The translations under genes were made by a program, and so were the position numbers. DNA of 64,000 bases from Dyadobacter flavalbus (GTDB lineage: Bacteria; Bacteroidota; Bacteroidia; Cytophagales; Spirosomataceae). The stretch lies in the NCBI RefSeq assembly GCF_006149045.1, contig NZ_VBSN01000038.1, positions 124,001 through 188,000 of the forward strand. Direction: 5' to 3'. Numbering within the stretch: position 1 is the first letter of the stretch; the number at the start of each line of letters is the position of its first letter. The notes under the pieces were generated by a model, which worked only from the letters and a program-made list of their open reading frames with translations, made no database searches and was not told the origin of the DNA. Shown here piece after piece: positions 8,779 through 17,340 of this stretch.

Positions 8779-9816
8779 TTACGTATAGATCAATGGCAAA
8801 ACGACCGCAAAACCAGTTTCATCTTCTTTTATCTGAATGGTGCCCGCCTGATTAAACAATATTTTATAGCGCGTTACAAGCGTAGCCAGCCCGGACGTGT
8901 TGAACGGCATCCTTACTTTTCGTTTCTGCAGATTGTTTTTAACTTCCAGTTGTCCTGTGGCTGTCGTTCGAATGACAATGTGCAGCGGCTGGCCGGGTGA
9001 TACAATGTTGTGCCGGACGGCATTATCCACAAGCGTCTGCAAAGTCAGCGGGCCCATTTGCCCGGTAAGGTAAATATCCGCAACGTCGATTTTTACATCT
9101 ATTCCGTCTTCATATCTTGTCTTGAGCAGATAAATATAGGACTGAATAAAGCGGATCTCACTATCGAGTGTCACAAGATTGGTTTCAAGTTCAGCGGCAT
9201 TTACATTCAGCAGGTACCGGTAAACTTTCGACATTTCATCTACAAATTTCTCGGCCGTTGAAGGTGCCTCGGAAATAAGTATGGACAGCGAATTCAGGCA
9301 ATTGAACAAAAAATGCGGGTTAACCTGCTGTTTTACAACTTCCAGCTCTGTCTGGATCTGCTTTTGTTCCATTTGCTGCAGTTCGAGCTGATTGGTTTTC
9401 CACTGCCTGAAAGTATAGGCAAGTTCGGACAAACCCGCACCCGCAAGCGCAGCACCCAGAATGACAAAGACGCTCCATAATACATGATCCCTTTTCATGG
9501 AGAAACCAAACAGGCCGAACTGATCGTAAATGGTGAGTACAATGTAAAGAATGGAAATCGTTATGCCCGAATAAAGGATAAACCAAAGCAGTACGCGGTA
9601 AACAGATTGTCCGATATCCGGATAGAGCCTTGCAATAAAGCCGGCTACAACGTGGTTGAAATGATAAGTTGTCAGACAAATAATCAGGTTAAAAGTGCTA
9701 CCGGCCAATGAAATCCGCCAGTCTGAAAAATAGTTTTGTCCCCAGGTAAGATAACCTGTTAACGGAACCAGCCAGAGAAATACAAAAAATAGTATAAAAA
9801 ACCGGGTGTTCATCAT
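8779..9816 (-). CDS. LytS-type membrane sensor histidine kinase (first of a tandem pair)
   Basis: I start this at the ATG at 9816 (MMNTRFFILFF), because the 22 residues from a farther ATG at 9882 do not look like a kinase N-terminus; the product is then about 345 residues. Four membrane spans (FFILFFVFLWLVPLTG, then three more) precede a PF06580-type kinase domain with NPHFLFNCLN around His168 and an N-box PLTLQTLVDNAVRH. It resembles the next gene closely in layout (both have the FLFN H-box, SEIRFIQSY/AEIKFIQSY and RYEDGI/RYDEGL), which points to an old tandem duplication. A TACATTTG resembling a -7 box lies 85-92 bases upstream, but no well-spaced -33 TTTG was found. Confidence 0.92.
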   Translation of the reverse strand: MMNTRFFILFFVFLWLVPLTGYLTWGQNYFSDWRISLAGSTFNLIICLTTYHFNHVVAGFIARLYPDIGQSVYRVLLWFILYSGITISILYIVLTIYDQFGLFGFSMKRDHVLWSVFVILGAALAGAGLSELAYTFRQWKTNQLELQQMEQKQIQTELEVVKQQVNPHFLFNCLNSLSILISEAPSTAEKFVDEMSKVYRYLLNVNAAELETNLVTLDSEIRFIQSYIYLLKTRYEDGIDVKIDVADIYLTGQMGPLTLQTLVDNAVRHNIVSPGQPLHIVIRTTATGQLEVKNNLQKRKVRMPFNTSGLATLVTRYKILFNQAGTIQIKEDETGFAVVLPLIYT

Positions 9817-10021
9817 AAAATTCAACCAGCATCTGTAAATATAGCAAAGCGTTGGTGCAGCTTTAAATGACAGGTTGTCCAAATGTTAATATTTACTTCT
9901 CAAATGTAAAATTTGTTGGGTTAAATGGTTTAATACCACAAACTGACCGGGTCTGTCATCCCAAAAATCAGCGGGCATGGTTATTGCAATCTTGGATTTA
10001 TGCATTTAACTAAATAATAAC

Positions 10022-10465
10022 ATGATGAAAATGAACCGGATTTTAGGCACGCTGGGAATGATGCTGATGACATTGTCGCTGTCGGCACAGGTCGTATCTA
10101 AGGACTCCATGAATACGCTTAAAGCTGAGAAGGAACAGATTGAAGCCAACAAAAAACTGAATGACCGCAAACTGGAACTTGCCAAGTTGGAAAACGAGCT
10201 GGAAAAGAAAACCAGAGATGCTGAAAAGGCGGCGGACAATGCACAGAAATCTGCCGACGAAAATAAAAGGATTGCTGAAAAACTGGGCGATGATCCGCAG
10301 GACAGAAAGCTGGCGCGCAGGGCCAGCAAAAGTGCAGGCGCAGCACAGCGCGACGCAAAAAGGGCCCGGAAAGCTTCCGATGATCTGGACGAACTCCGAA
10401 AAGACATCAATTCATTACGTGATAAAATCGCTAGCGACGAGTCCAATGTTTCTGCAAGACCGTAA
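10022..10465 (+). CDS. Small secreted coiled-coil protein, function unknown
   Basis: 147 residues. An N-terminal signal peptide (MLMTLSLSAQ, cleavage probably after SAQ) is followed by about 120 residues of almost uninterrupted, highly charged helix rich in Lys, Glu, Ala, Asp and Arg (ELAKLENELEKKTRD, AEKAADNAQKSADENK). There are no cysteines after the signal and no enzyme motif. Heptad-like spacing suggests a periplasmic coiled coil. ATGs at 10025 and 10031 are alternative starts. The gene stands alone and ends in an intrinsic terminator about 30 bases after its stop. I do not recognise the family. Confidence 0.75.
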   Translation: MMKMNRILGTLGMMLMTLSLSAQVVSKDSMNTLKAEKEQIEANKKLNDRKLELAKLENELEKKTRDAEKAADNAQKSADENKRIAEKLGDDPQDRKLARRASKSAGAAQRDAKRARKASDDLDELRKDINSLRDKIASDESNVSARP

Positions 10466-10495
10466 CCGGTAAATCCGGCATTTGCCGAAAAATTC

Positions 10496-10538
10496 ATCCG
10501 CCCGGAGTAACTGGAAGTGCTCACCGGCGGATTTTTTG
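10496..10538 (+). terminator. Intrinsic terminator of the coiled-coil gene
   Basis: ATCCGCC at 10496-10502 pairs perfectly with GGCGGAT at 10526-10532, and a T run follows to 10536. The 23-base loop is long for a terminator, but the position 30 bases after the stop fits. Confidence 0.6.
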
Positions 10539-10588
10539 TTCAAGGCATACTTTTTTAAATACTGAGTTAAAAACCAAAAACATCAATC

Positions 10589-10876
10589 ATGGCAACTAAA
10601 AGCAACAGTACAACGAATCATGATGAAATCCGTGCTTGGGTTGAGAAAAGAGGAGGTAAGCCCGTTACGGTAAAAGGAACCGGCGACAGCGACGAACATG
10701 CCGGAATATTAAGGATTGATTTCCCGGGTTACAGCGGCGGCGATTCGCTTGAACCGATCAGCTGGGAAGAATTCTTTGAGAAGTTTGACGAAAGCGGTCT
10801 TGAATTCCTGTATCAGGAAGAAACCAGCGAAGGCAAGGAAAGCCGCTTCAATAAATTTGTAAACAAGTCCAAGTAA
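10589..10876 (+). CDS. Small conserved acidic protein, function unknown
   Basis: 95 residues, soluble, no signal peptide. The sequence carries a motif set I know from a widespread family of about 90-residue bacterial proteins: DEIRAWVEKRGGKP, then VKGTGD, LRIDFPGYSGG, LEPISWEEFFEKFDE and LEFLYQEET, ending SRFNKFV. Copies are sometimes labelled as 1,4-alpha-glucan branching enzyme. That label cannot be right on size or motifs, since no glycosyl hydrolase residues are present. The conserved aromatic and acidic residues suggest a folded single domain. The gene is a single unit with its own terminator. Its place near a Tat phosphoesterase and ligD may reflect a stress-related neighbourhood, but that is a guess. 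Confidence 0.8.
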   Translation: MATKSNSTTNHDEIRAWVEKRGGKPVTVKGTGDSDEHAGILRIDFPGYSGGDSLEPISWEEFFEKFDESGLEFLYQEETSEGKESRFNKFVNKSK

Positions 10877-10900
10877 ATCAAACGGACGTTTGCTGATTAT

Positions 10901-10925
10901 AAACCGCTGAACGGCGGTTTTTTTT
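10901..10925 (+). terminator. Intrinsic terminator of the 95-residue gene
   Basis: AAACCGC at 10901-10907 pairs with GCGGTTT at 10914-10920 around a six-base loop, and the T run reaches 10925. It lies 24 bases after the stop. Confidence 0.8.
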
Positions 10926-11304
10926 GTGCGATGTGAAAGGAAAATTTTGTGGTAAGATCATAAAATATTAACTGTACTTATTAAGAATAAAGAAAGTATT
11001 AAAAATATCATATAGATTTATATGTAATATATGTTTATCCCTTACTAAATGACTTGTACTTGCCATACATCGTATATTGCAGTAAAGTAAAAAAATCCGG
11101 ATCAATGAATCCGGATTTTTATGCAACTGGTCATAGCAGTGTGTATAGTGTAAATAAATGTGTGTATAGTTTTAATAAAACTATTTGATGACTTCAATTC
11201 CATACAAACAAAATACTTAAACGATACTTCACCAAAGCAGATGATTGAGAGGCAGAATTCAGTTAACGATCGGTAAAAATGAACCGGAATGTTGTAGCCG
11301 AAGG
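10926..11304. other. Intergenic region containing a strong hairpin
   Basis: There is no coding frame of note between the 95-residue gene and the end of the Tat phosphoesterase. It holds the perfect hairpin listed separately and two copies of TGTGTATAGT (11140-11149 and 11161-11170) 21 bases apart. The stretch 10926-11090 is AT-rich and unexplained; a small RNA ending at the hairpin is possible. Confidence 0.5.
11091..11120. terminator. Bidirectional intrinsic terminator, perfect 12-bp stem
   Basis: AAAAATCCGGAT at 11091-11102 is perfectly complementary to ATCCGGATTTTT at 11109-11120, with a six-base loop CAATGA. It has A/T tracts on both sides, so it can terminate either strand. On the minus strand it follows the Tat phosphoesterase gene by about 185 bases; on the plus strand nothing known ends here. 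Confidence 0.75.
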
Positions 11305-12243
11305 TTATATATTTCTGTTTTTTACACGATAATTGACATACTGGTTTGTAAAAGTACCGTCATCAAAAAGATCTATAACGGCATAGCCGGCTCTTGTTTC
11401 CTGTACTTCCCCGAACCAGTAGTTGCCGCAGACGGCTCCGTTACAGCAGTAGCTTACATGATTGTAATCCACGCGGTCCAGCACATGTGTATGTCCGCTG
11501 ATGGCCAGCCTGACATTGGGATGTTTGTTAAAGATGCCGATGATATCTGAAACATCGGTATGCATCCAGCTTCCGGAAATAAGCCAGTTGTCGTTCTTAA
11601 AGTTTTTGTCACGGACAAATACGCTAGCGCACAGAATCGGAATGTGCGAAACAACCATTACGGGCGTCTGCGATGAGGTCTGGTTCAGGTCTTTTTTCAG
11701 CCAGTCCGTTTGTTCCTCATCCAGCTTTGCATAATATGTAAAACCTTCTTTCCGGACATGAATGCTGTCCAGAAATATGAAATGCCAGCCATTTTTGTCA
11801 AGGCTGTAATACGGTTTCTGTAATTGGAATTCGTCCATGGCCCATTTTTTCCCGTCCTCAAAAGCTGCGCCCTGTTCCCTGTTGCTCCAGATATCGTGAT
11901 TTCCGATGACAGAACAGAACGGCAGTGAGTTTTCGTCCTTCATCACCTGATGAAAGAGCTTCCATTGCGTGGCAAGCTTGGACTGCGTGCTGCCGCCGGC
12001 TCCCATAATGGAATCGCCGCCATTGATAATCATGTCAGGCTTAATGGAAAGGTCCTGGATATGATGAAGGCATTTTGCCATGCCGTTGGCTGCCCAAAGC
12101 TGAGGCTGAACGTGAATGTCCGTGATGTGTGCAATCCGCATAACCCTCGCCGGCGCTTTCTTGACCGCAGCATCTGCAGATTCCGGTAGTGAAAGTCCGG
12201 CCGCCATCAAACCTATATTCTTTAACAGACTTCTTCTTTGCAT
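11305..12243 (-). CDS. Tat-exported calcineurin-like metallophosphoesterase
   Basis: 312 residues. The N-terminus MQRRSLLKNIGLMAAGLSL looks like a twin-arginine signal (RRSLLK), so export in folded form is predicted. The phosphoesterase motifs follow in order: HITDIH around residue 40, GGDSIM, GNHDIW, SHIP and GHTH. The spacing matches the calcineurin-like family of secreted phosphatases, for which nucleotides, phospholipids or other phosphoesters are possible substrates; nothing here decides between them. It is on the same strand as ligD upstream but 131 bases away, so co-transcription is uncertain. It is the second of two metallophosphoesterases within 6 kb, and the two are not close copies. 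Confidence 0.88.
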   Translation of the reverse strand: MQRRSLLKNIGLMAAGLSLPESADAAVKKAPARVMRIAHITDIHVQPQLWAANGMAKCLHHIQDLSIKPDMIINGGDSIMGAGGSTQSKLATQWKLFHQVMKDENSLPFCSVIGNHDIWSNREQGAAFEDGKKWAMDEFQLQKPYYSLDKNGWHFIFLDSIHVRKEGFTYYAKLDEEQTDWLKKDLNQTSSQTPVMVVSHIPILCASVFVRDKNFKNDNWLISGSWMHTDVSDIIGIFNKHPNVRLAISGHTHVLDRVDYNHVSYCCNGAVCGNYWFGEVQETRAGYAVIDLFDDGTFTNQYVNYRVKNRNI

Positions 12244-12374
12244 AACATGGAGTTGAGTTAACCATCTGGTAAATACAAAGAATAATGCCTGAAATCAGCA
12301 ACTTAGCCTTAACCGCAATAATTTAATAAAACCTTGATCCGGCCAAATCCCGGAGCCGTGCGGTCAGGACGGAT

Positions 12375-15095
12375 TCAGTTTTCCGGCTGCTCGATTTTGC
12401 TGATGATTTGTTCCAGATTAATGCCTTTTTCAAGAACGGGTTTAAACAGGTCACCTTCATTTCTAATCCGGTCCATTGCGTTGAATATGGTAAAGTTCTG
12501 AAGCTGCAAACCTTTTTTTACTTCATCCCAATGCAACGGCATGGAGACGGTCGCACCCGGTTTTGGCCTGACCGAATACGGCGCTGCGAGTGTCGCCTGC
12601 GGACGGTTCTGCATATAGTCAATATAAATTTTTCCTTTCCGGTCTTTGGTCATACGCTCGATGCTGGTAAAATCCGGAAGTTCCTGCTGCACCTGACTGG
12701 CAATCCACTGCGCAAACAGCTGGCACTGATCATAATTGTACTTTGCATCCAACGGAATGTAAATATGGATTCCTGTGGAACCCGATGTTTTGCAGTAACT
12801 CGGGACCTGCAGCGAATCCAGCAGTTGTTTGATGGTTTGTGCCGTGGTAATAACCTGTTCAAAAGAATTGGATTTGTCGGGATCCAGGTCCAGCAGGCAC
12901 CAGTCGGGATAATCCGGCTGTTCAATCTGACTGTTCCAGGGATGCATGTCGATACAGCCCAGATTGGCTGCATAAAGCAGGCTGGCCTCATCCTTGCAGA
13001 GCATGAAATTTTTCTGCTCGTCATCGCCTTCGGCTTTGTATGGAAAAGTCCTGATCCAGTCCGGCACTTTCCCCGTTACATCTTTCTGGTAAAAACCTTT
13101 TCCGGTAATGCCGTTCGGGAAACGGTACAATGAAAGCGGCCTGTTTTCAAGATAAGGTAAAATATAAGGAGCAACTTCATGATAATAATTGATCAGATCG
13201 CGCTTTGTAATTTTCTCTTTTTCCCAGTAAAACTTGCCGAGATTTGTAAATTTCACCTCGTTGCCATTCAGTTTTTTAAGCTGCATTTCTTCTTCGGCGT
13301 TCAGCAGTGATTTACTTTTTTTACCTTTTGACTTTGCGGTAGGCTGATTTTCCATGTGCTTTTCTTCTGCTTTATCCAGGATCTTTTCTGTTGAAAGTTC
13401 AACTTCCTTCACTACTTCGGTTGCTTTTTTATCTTCCCGCATTCCTTCAAACGACGGATGCCGGAAAATGCCGTCGGCCGTAACTTCTGTAAAACTTACT
13501 TCGCAAATCAGTTCCGGTTTCAGCCACGTTGCATTCCATTTGGCCGGATTGGTTTTCAAATGCGAAGGTTTACTGTATTCGGGTGAATCTTTAAAAGGGT
13601 TTTTCTGGGTTACATACGGTTTGAAGGTTTCCAGCATCTGCCTTTGCTGTTCCATTTTGAAACCCGTCCCGACTTTTCCGACATATTTCAGAAAACCGTT
13701 TTCATACACGCCCAGCAGCAGTGCACTGAACAGCCTCGGCGTTCCGGCATTTTTGGTATAGCCCGCGATAATGACTTCCTGCCTTTTATGGATTTTTATT
13801 TTTAGCCATTCATTGGTACGCATTCCGGGAAAATACCTGCTGTCTGATTTCTTGGCCATGATCCCTTCAAGCCCCATTTCGGCTGCGGCCTTGAAAAACT
13901 CCGTTCCGTCGGCAACAATGCTGTAACCCGTTCTGACTACACCTTCCTGGGGTATGATGGTTTGCAAAATAGCTTTTCTTTCAGTTAGCGGCAGGTTTGC
14001 AAGTCCTTTTCCGTTCAGCCACAAAACATCAAAAACATAATAAACCAATTGTCCGTTTTCTTCACTGCGCCAGTTTTGCAATGCATTGAAATCGGAATGT
14101 CCTTTGTCGTTGATCACCACAATTTCACCGTCCAGAACAGCATTCAGTTTCATGGCGGCCAAGCTATTGTAAACCGGGTAAAACCGTTCGTTGTATGAAA
14201 GCCGGTTTCTGGACTGAAGCTCGGTTTTTCCTTCATTCATGAACGCAACGGCTCGGTAACCGTCCCATTTAACTTCATATTCCCATCCCGGATCGTCAAA
14301 AGGTTCGTCTACAAGCGTTGCAAGCATCGGGTCCAGCGTTTCAGGAAAGGGTTCCGTTTTGCCGCTTTCACCCGTAATAACCGGATTGTTTCCGGCTTCA
14401 GGGGCCGGGTTTTCAGCCTGATTTTCCTTTTCTTTACTGCTTTTCTTCAGCGATTTTCCCGGAGCTTTTTTCTCGCCTTCCGATGCCTTTTCGGGCGAAT
14501 CGGGTTCGGATTTATTTTCACTTGTATTATTTATTGTTTCAATGGTTTTGTCCGAAACAACGGATTTGTCTTTTTCGGTAATGTCCGATTCGGAAGCAAA
14601 TTCGTCTCGATGTTTGATCAGCAGCCAAGCATTTCCGCCCATTCCTCTGGTTTTGACCAGCGCAAATTCACCTTTCAGCTTTTTACCGTTCAGCCGGAAT
14701 TTAATCGACCCCGATTCCAGTTCACGCAACAAAATCCGGATCTGGTCTTCTTTGTTATCTGCCGTTTCCAAAGACTCATAGGTGCCGTTGTCCCAAACCA
14801 TTACTGTTCCCGAACCATAATTTCCTTCCGGAATGATGCCTTCAAAATCCTTGTAATCGTACGGATGATCTTCCACCATCATGGCCAGCCTCTTTACCGA
14901 CGGGTCCGTGGAAGGTCCTTTGGGTACGGCCCAGCTTTTGAGCACGCCGTCCATTTCCAGCCGGAAGTCATAATGCAGTCTGGACGCATCGTGTTTCTGA
15001 ATGACAAATATGAGCTGATCCGAATCGGCTTTTCCGCCTTCCGGCTCGGGTGTATGCGTAAAAGAGCGTTTTTCATGGTATGTTTCCAGACTCAT
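12375..15095 (-). CDS. ligD: Multifunctional DNA ligase D (phosphoesterase-ligase-polymerase)
   Basis: 906 residues with all three LigD modules. The N-terminal 3'-phosphoesterase (residues about 5-170) has the metal/active-site set His35 (KHDAS), His41, Asp43 and His77. A 90-residue Ser/Glu/Lys-rich linker (about 165-250) leads to the ATP-dependent ligase with nucleotidyl lysine Lys276 (EVKWDG) and an OB fold reaching about 560. A second Lys-rich linker precedes the archaeo-eukaryotic-primase-type polymerase (about 610-900) with catalytic Asp736 and Asp738 (LLDLDPD) and a further Asp826 (YIDY). LigD repairs double-strand breaks by non-homologous end joining together with Ku; no Ku gene is present in this window. 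The domain order matches that of Pseudomonas LigD. The promoter is probably shared with the divergent gene at 15394. Confidence 0.96.
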   Translation of the reverse strand: MSLETYHEKRSFTHTPEPEGGKADSDQLIFVIQKHDASRLHYDFRLEMDGVLKSWAVPKGPSTDPSVKRLAMMVEDHPYDYKDFEGIIPEGNYGSGTVMVWDNGTYESLETADNKEDQIRILLRELESGSIKFRLNGKKLKGEFALVKTRGMGGNAWLLIKHRDEFASESDITEKDKSVVSDKTIETINNTSENKSEPDSPEKASEGEKKAPGKSLKKSSKEKENQAENPAPEAGNNPVITGESGKTEPFPETLDPMLATLVDEPFDDPGWEYEVKWDGYRAVAFMNEGKTELQSRNRLSYNERFYPVYNSLAAMKLNAVLDGEIVVINDKGHSDFNALQNWRSEENGQLVYYVFDVLWLNGKGLANLPLTERKAILQTIIPQEGVVRTGYSIVADGTEFFKAAAEMGLEGIMAKKSDSRYFPGMRTNEWLKIKIHKRQEVIIAGYTKNAGTPRLFSALLLGVYENGFLKYVGKVGTGFKMEQQRQMLETFKPYVTQKNPFKDSPEYSKPSHLKTNPAKWNATWLKPELICEVSFTEVTADGIFRHPSFEGMREDKKATEVVKEVELSTEKILDKAEEKHMENQPTAKSKGKKSKSLLNAEEEMQLKKLNGNEVKFTNLGKFYWEKEKITKRDLINYYHEVAPYILPYLENRPLSLYRFPNGITGKGFYQKDVTGKVPDWIRTFPYKAEGDDEQKNFMLCKDEASLLYAANLGCIDMHPWNSQIEQPDYPDWCLLDLDPDKSNSFEQVITTAQTIKQLLDSLQVPSYCKTSGSTGIHIYIPLDAKYNYDQCQLFAQWIASQVQQELPDFTSIERMTKDRKGKIYIDYMQNRPQATLAAPYSVRPKPGATVSMPLHWDEVKKGLQLQNFTIFNAMDRIRNEGDLFKPVLEKGINLEQIISKIEQPEN

Positions 15096-15393
15096 TCCTT
15101 TTCATTTATACAAGTTAGGCAAACTTTTAATTTAAAAATCATCTTGCGCAAAAAGGCATTAGCTGTTATTTGATCCTGAAATTGCTTTAATTGTAACCGT
15201 TTTTCAGGAAAACAGCACCTGCAGAGTGGATTTACGGTTATCCTGAACAACGGCATCCATGCATTTCAGAAACCGTTTTCAGTAAAATAATTATACCGGT
15301 TGTAAATAGTGATTTTGCTTTACTGAAGGCGGGAAGGAACGGGATTTTTGCACAAAGTATATCAATCAGCAATTAACTTAATCGGATTTATAC

Positions 15394-15750
15394 ATGAGCG
15401 TTATAGATATTCTGGGTGAGCAGGAGGAAACGCTGGGGACTGCGGAAGACCTTCGGGAAGAAATCATTGTGGAAGTTGCACAGCAGGAAGTTTCCGGCAG
15501 TCTGGTAAAAATTGAATTTGAAACTTCACTCGGCTTGTGTACGGGCTATTATCATTCCAGCGAACTCGGCCATGAAGAAATCAACATGGATACGGATTCC
15601 ATGAACATGCTGCAACTGCTTTTTCCCGCATGCAACGGCGTATTTGTGCATCAGAGTAACCGCGCTTGGGTTGAAATCAGCCTTGCAGAACATATTCACG
15701 GCCTTCCGGAATATAAAATTTATAACAGGATCATTACTGCCCAGATCTGA
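15394..15750 (+). CDS. Unknown 118-residue protein at the head of a signalling operon
   Basis: I do not recognise the family. The protein is acidic and soluble, with no signal peptide or membrane span. Residues 1-35 look helical and Glu-rich (EQEETLGTAEDLREE); residues about 38-118 alternate beta-like stretches (LVKIEFETSLGLCTGYY, CNGVFVHQSNRAWVEISL). There are two cysteines (Cys49 and Cys80 approximately), which may matter given the redox theme downstream. It ends 26 bases before the cyclic-nucleotide-binding kinase, so the two are very likely co-transcribed. A regulatory or small-ligand-sensing partner role is an inference from position only. Confidence 0.75.
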   Translation: MSVIDILGEQEETLGTAEDLREEIIVEVAQQEVSGSLVKIEFETSLGLCTGYYHSSELGHEEINMDTDSMNMLQLLFPACNGVFVHQSNRAWVEISLAEHIHGLPEYKIYNRIITAQI

Positions 15751-15776
15751 ACCGGCAAGTACAACCTTGTATTTTT

Positions 15777-17186
15777 ATGAAAGAAATCCATGCTGCCGAT
15801 CTGAAGCAGATCGAAGCTTTTCACCATGTTCCTGAAGACCAGCTTGAATGGATGATCCGCCACAGCAGTCATTATGAACTGGCGGAGGATGCATTTGTGG
15901 CCCGGCCCGGCGATCCGCTGAATGCCACACATATCCTGATCAGCGGAAGAATAGAGATTTACCGTCTGCAAAACAATGCGCGGATTTTCGTGGCGGAACT
16001 TATGCCGGGAAGCATCACGGGCATGCTGCCGTTTTCAAGGGCTAAAAATGCATTCGCCTATCTGCAGTGCGTTGACGCTTCGCAGCTGATGTCGTTCCCG
16101 CTGGAAAAAATGCGGGAGCTGATCGTATCGCATTATGAACTGACGCAGGCGCTCGTCATTGTCATGACTTCACGCGTTCGGGAATTTACCGAGCTGGAAC
16201 AGCAGAATGAAAAGATCATGGCGCTTGGCAAATTGTCTGCCGGGCTTGCGCACGAACTCAATAATCCGGCGGCAGCCATCATCCGGGGATCGCTTTCGCT
16301 GAAAAAACATCTTCAGCTTCAGCCGGAAGCATTCAAAAGACTGATTTCCGTTCAGATGGATCCGGAAGAAATTGACGTGATCAATGAAAAACTGTTTGCA
16401 GTACTTGCAAACAAGTCGAGGCCCACGCTTACGATGATGCAGCGATCGGAAAAAGAAGACGAACTGCTGGACTGGCTCGATGACAATCAAATTACTGATG
16501 TCATGGATATGGCCGAGAATTTTGTCGAGTTCGGAATTACCATCGACGATCTGGAAGAAATGCAGCGCCGCATTAAAAAAGTAGATCTTTCGCCTGTACT
16601 GACCTGGATCAATACCAATCTAACAACCGAAAGAATGGTCGCCGATATTCAGGAAGCGTCCGGAAGGATTGCCGATCTGATTGGTTCTGTCAAATCCTTT
16701 ACGCATATGGACCGAGGCGGTGAAAAGGATTTTACGGATATTCATACCGGGCTCCGCAATACGCTGATCATGCTGAACTACAAGCTGAAACAAGCGAAGG
16801 TTAAGGTCATTGAAGAATTCGACCTCAACCTTCCGCAATTAAAAGCAATGGTCGGCGAGCTGAACCAGGTCTGGACCAACCTGATTGACAATGCCATTGA
16901 TGCGCTGGACGGACAACCGGATCCTGAACTGAAAATTTCAACCTGTCTGGACAAGGAATACATCCGCGTGGCAATCTGTGACAACGGTCCGGGTATCCCG
17001 CCGGAAATCCGCAGCAAGATTTTTGACCCTTTTTTTACAACCAAACCGATTGGCAAAGGAACCGGCCTCGGACTTGATGTTGTCATGCGCATTGTCAAAC
17101 AGCATGGCGGCTCGGTTACGCTTCATTCCGTTCCGGGGAAAACGGAATTTGTGGTATGTTTCCCGATTAACAGTTCATACACCTGA
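15777..17186 (+). CDS. Histidine kinase with N-terminal cyclic-nucleotide-binding domain
   Basis: 469 residues, cytoplasmic. Residues about 10-130 form a cyclic-nucleotide-binding/CRP-type effector domain ([24 protein letters not shown]). A dimerisation helix has the H-box [13 protein letters not shown] with His159. After a long helical insert (about 175-280) comes the HATPase_c domain with N-box [15 protein letters not shown], the G1 motif DNGPGIP, an F-box DPFFTTKP and the G2 motif GTGLGL. The Arg and Glu that bind the cNMP phosphate in CRP proteins are not obvious, so the input may be another ligand. It is followed 154 bases later by a regulator-flavoprotein fusion, its likely phosphorylation partner. 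Confidence 0.93.
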   Translation: MKEIHAADLKQIEAFHHVPEDQLEWMIRHSSHYELAEDAFVARPGDPLNATHILISGRIEIYRLQNNARIFVAELMPGSITGMLPFSRAKNAFAYLQCVDASQLMSFPLEKMRELIVSHYELTQALVIVMTSRVREFTELEQQNEKIMALGKLSAGLAHELNNPAAAIIRGSLSLKKHLQLQPEAFKRLISVQMDPEEIDVINEKLFAVLANKSRPTLTMMQRSEKEDELLDWLDDNQITDVMDMAENFVEFGITIDDLEEMQRRIKKVDLSPVLTWINTNLTTERMVADIQEASGRIADLIGSVKSFTHMDRGGEKDFTDIHTGLRNTLIMLNYKLKQAKVKVIEEFDLNLPQLKAMVGELNQVWTNLIDNAIDALDGQPDPELKISTCLDKEYIRVAICDNGPGIPPEIRSKIFDPFFTTKPIGKGTGLGLDVVMRIVKQHGGSVTLHSVPGKTEFVVCFPINSSYT

Positions 17187-17340
17187 GCGGTTGTTGGCGA
17201 TCCGCGGTTAGCGGCCGGCAGCTGGCGTCTGGGTTCCAGCTGTCAGAAAGGGAAACGAATGATACCATGCGGATTGTAAAAACTGATATTCTCAGCTAAC
17301 TTTAAGTAATTACTTATTCATACAAAACAGGTTTCAAGCT

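Noticed and set aside
9901..9908. TACATTTG (minus strand) as the -7 promoter element of the kinase operon
   Set aside because: It matches the Bacteroidota -7 consensus, but the nearest TTTG upstream is about 30 bases away instead of 19-22, so I did not list a promoter.
11140..11170. Direct repeat TGTGTATAGT as a regulator site
   Set aside because: Two short AT-rich copies 21 bases apart downstream of a gene on one side and after a terminator on the other; chance is likely.
12408..13133. 241-codon open frame on the plus strand inside ligD
   Set aside because: It is the complement of the conserved polymerase domain of LigD and has no recognisable motif.
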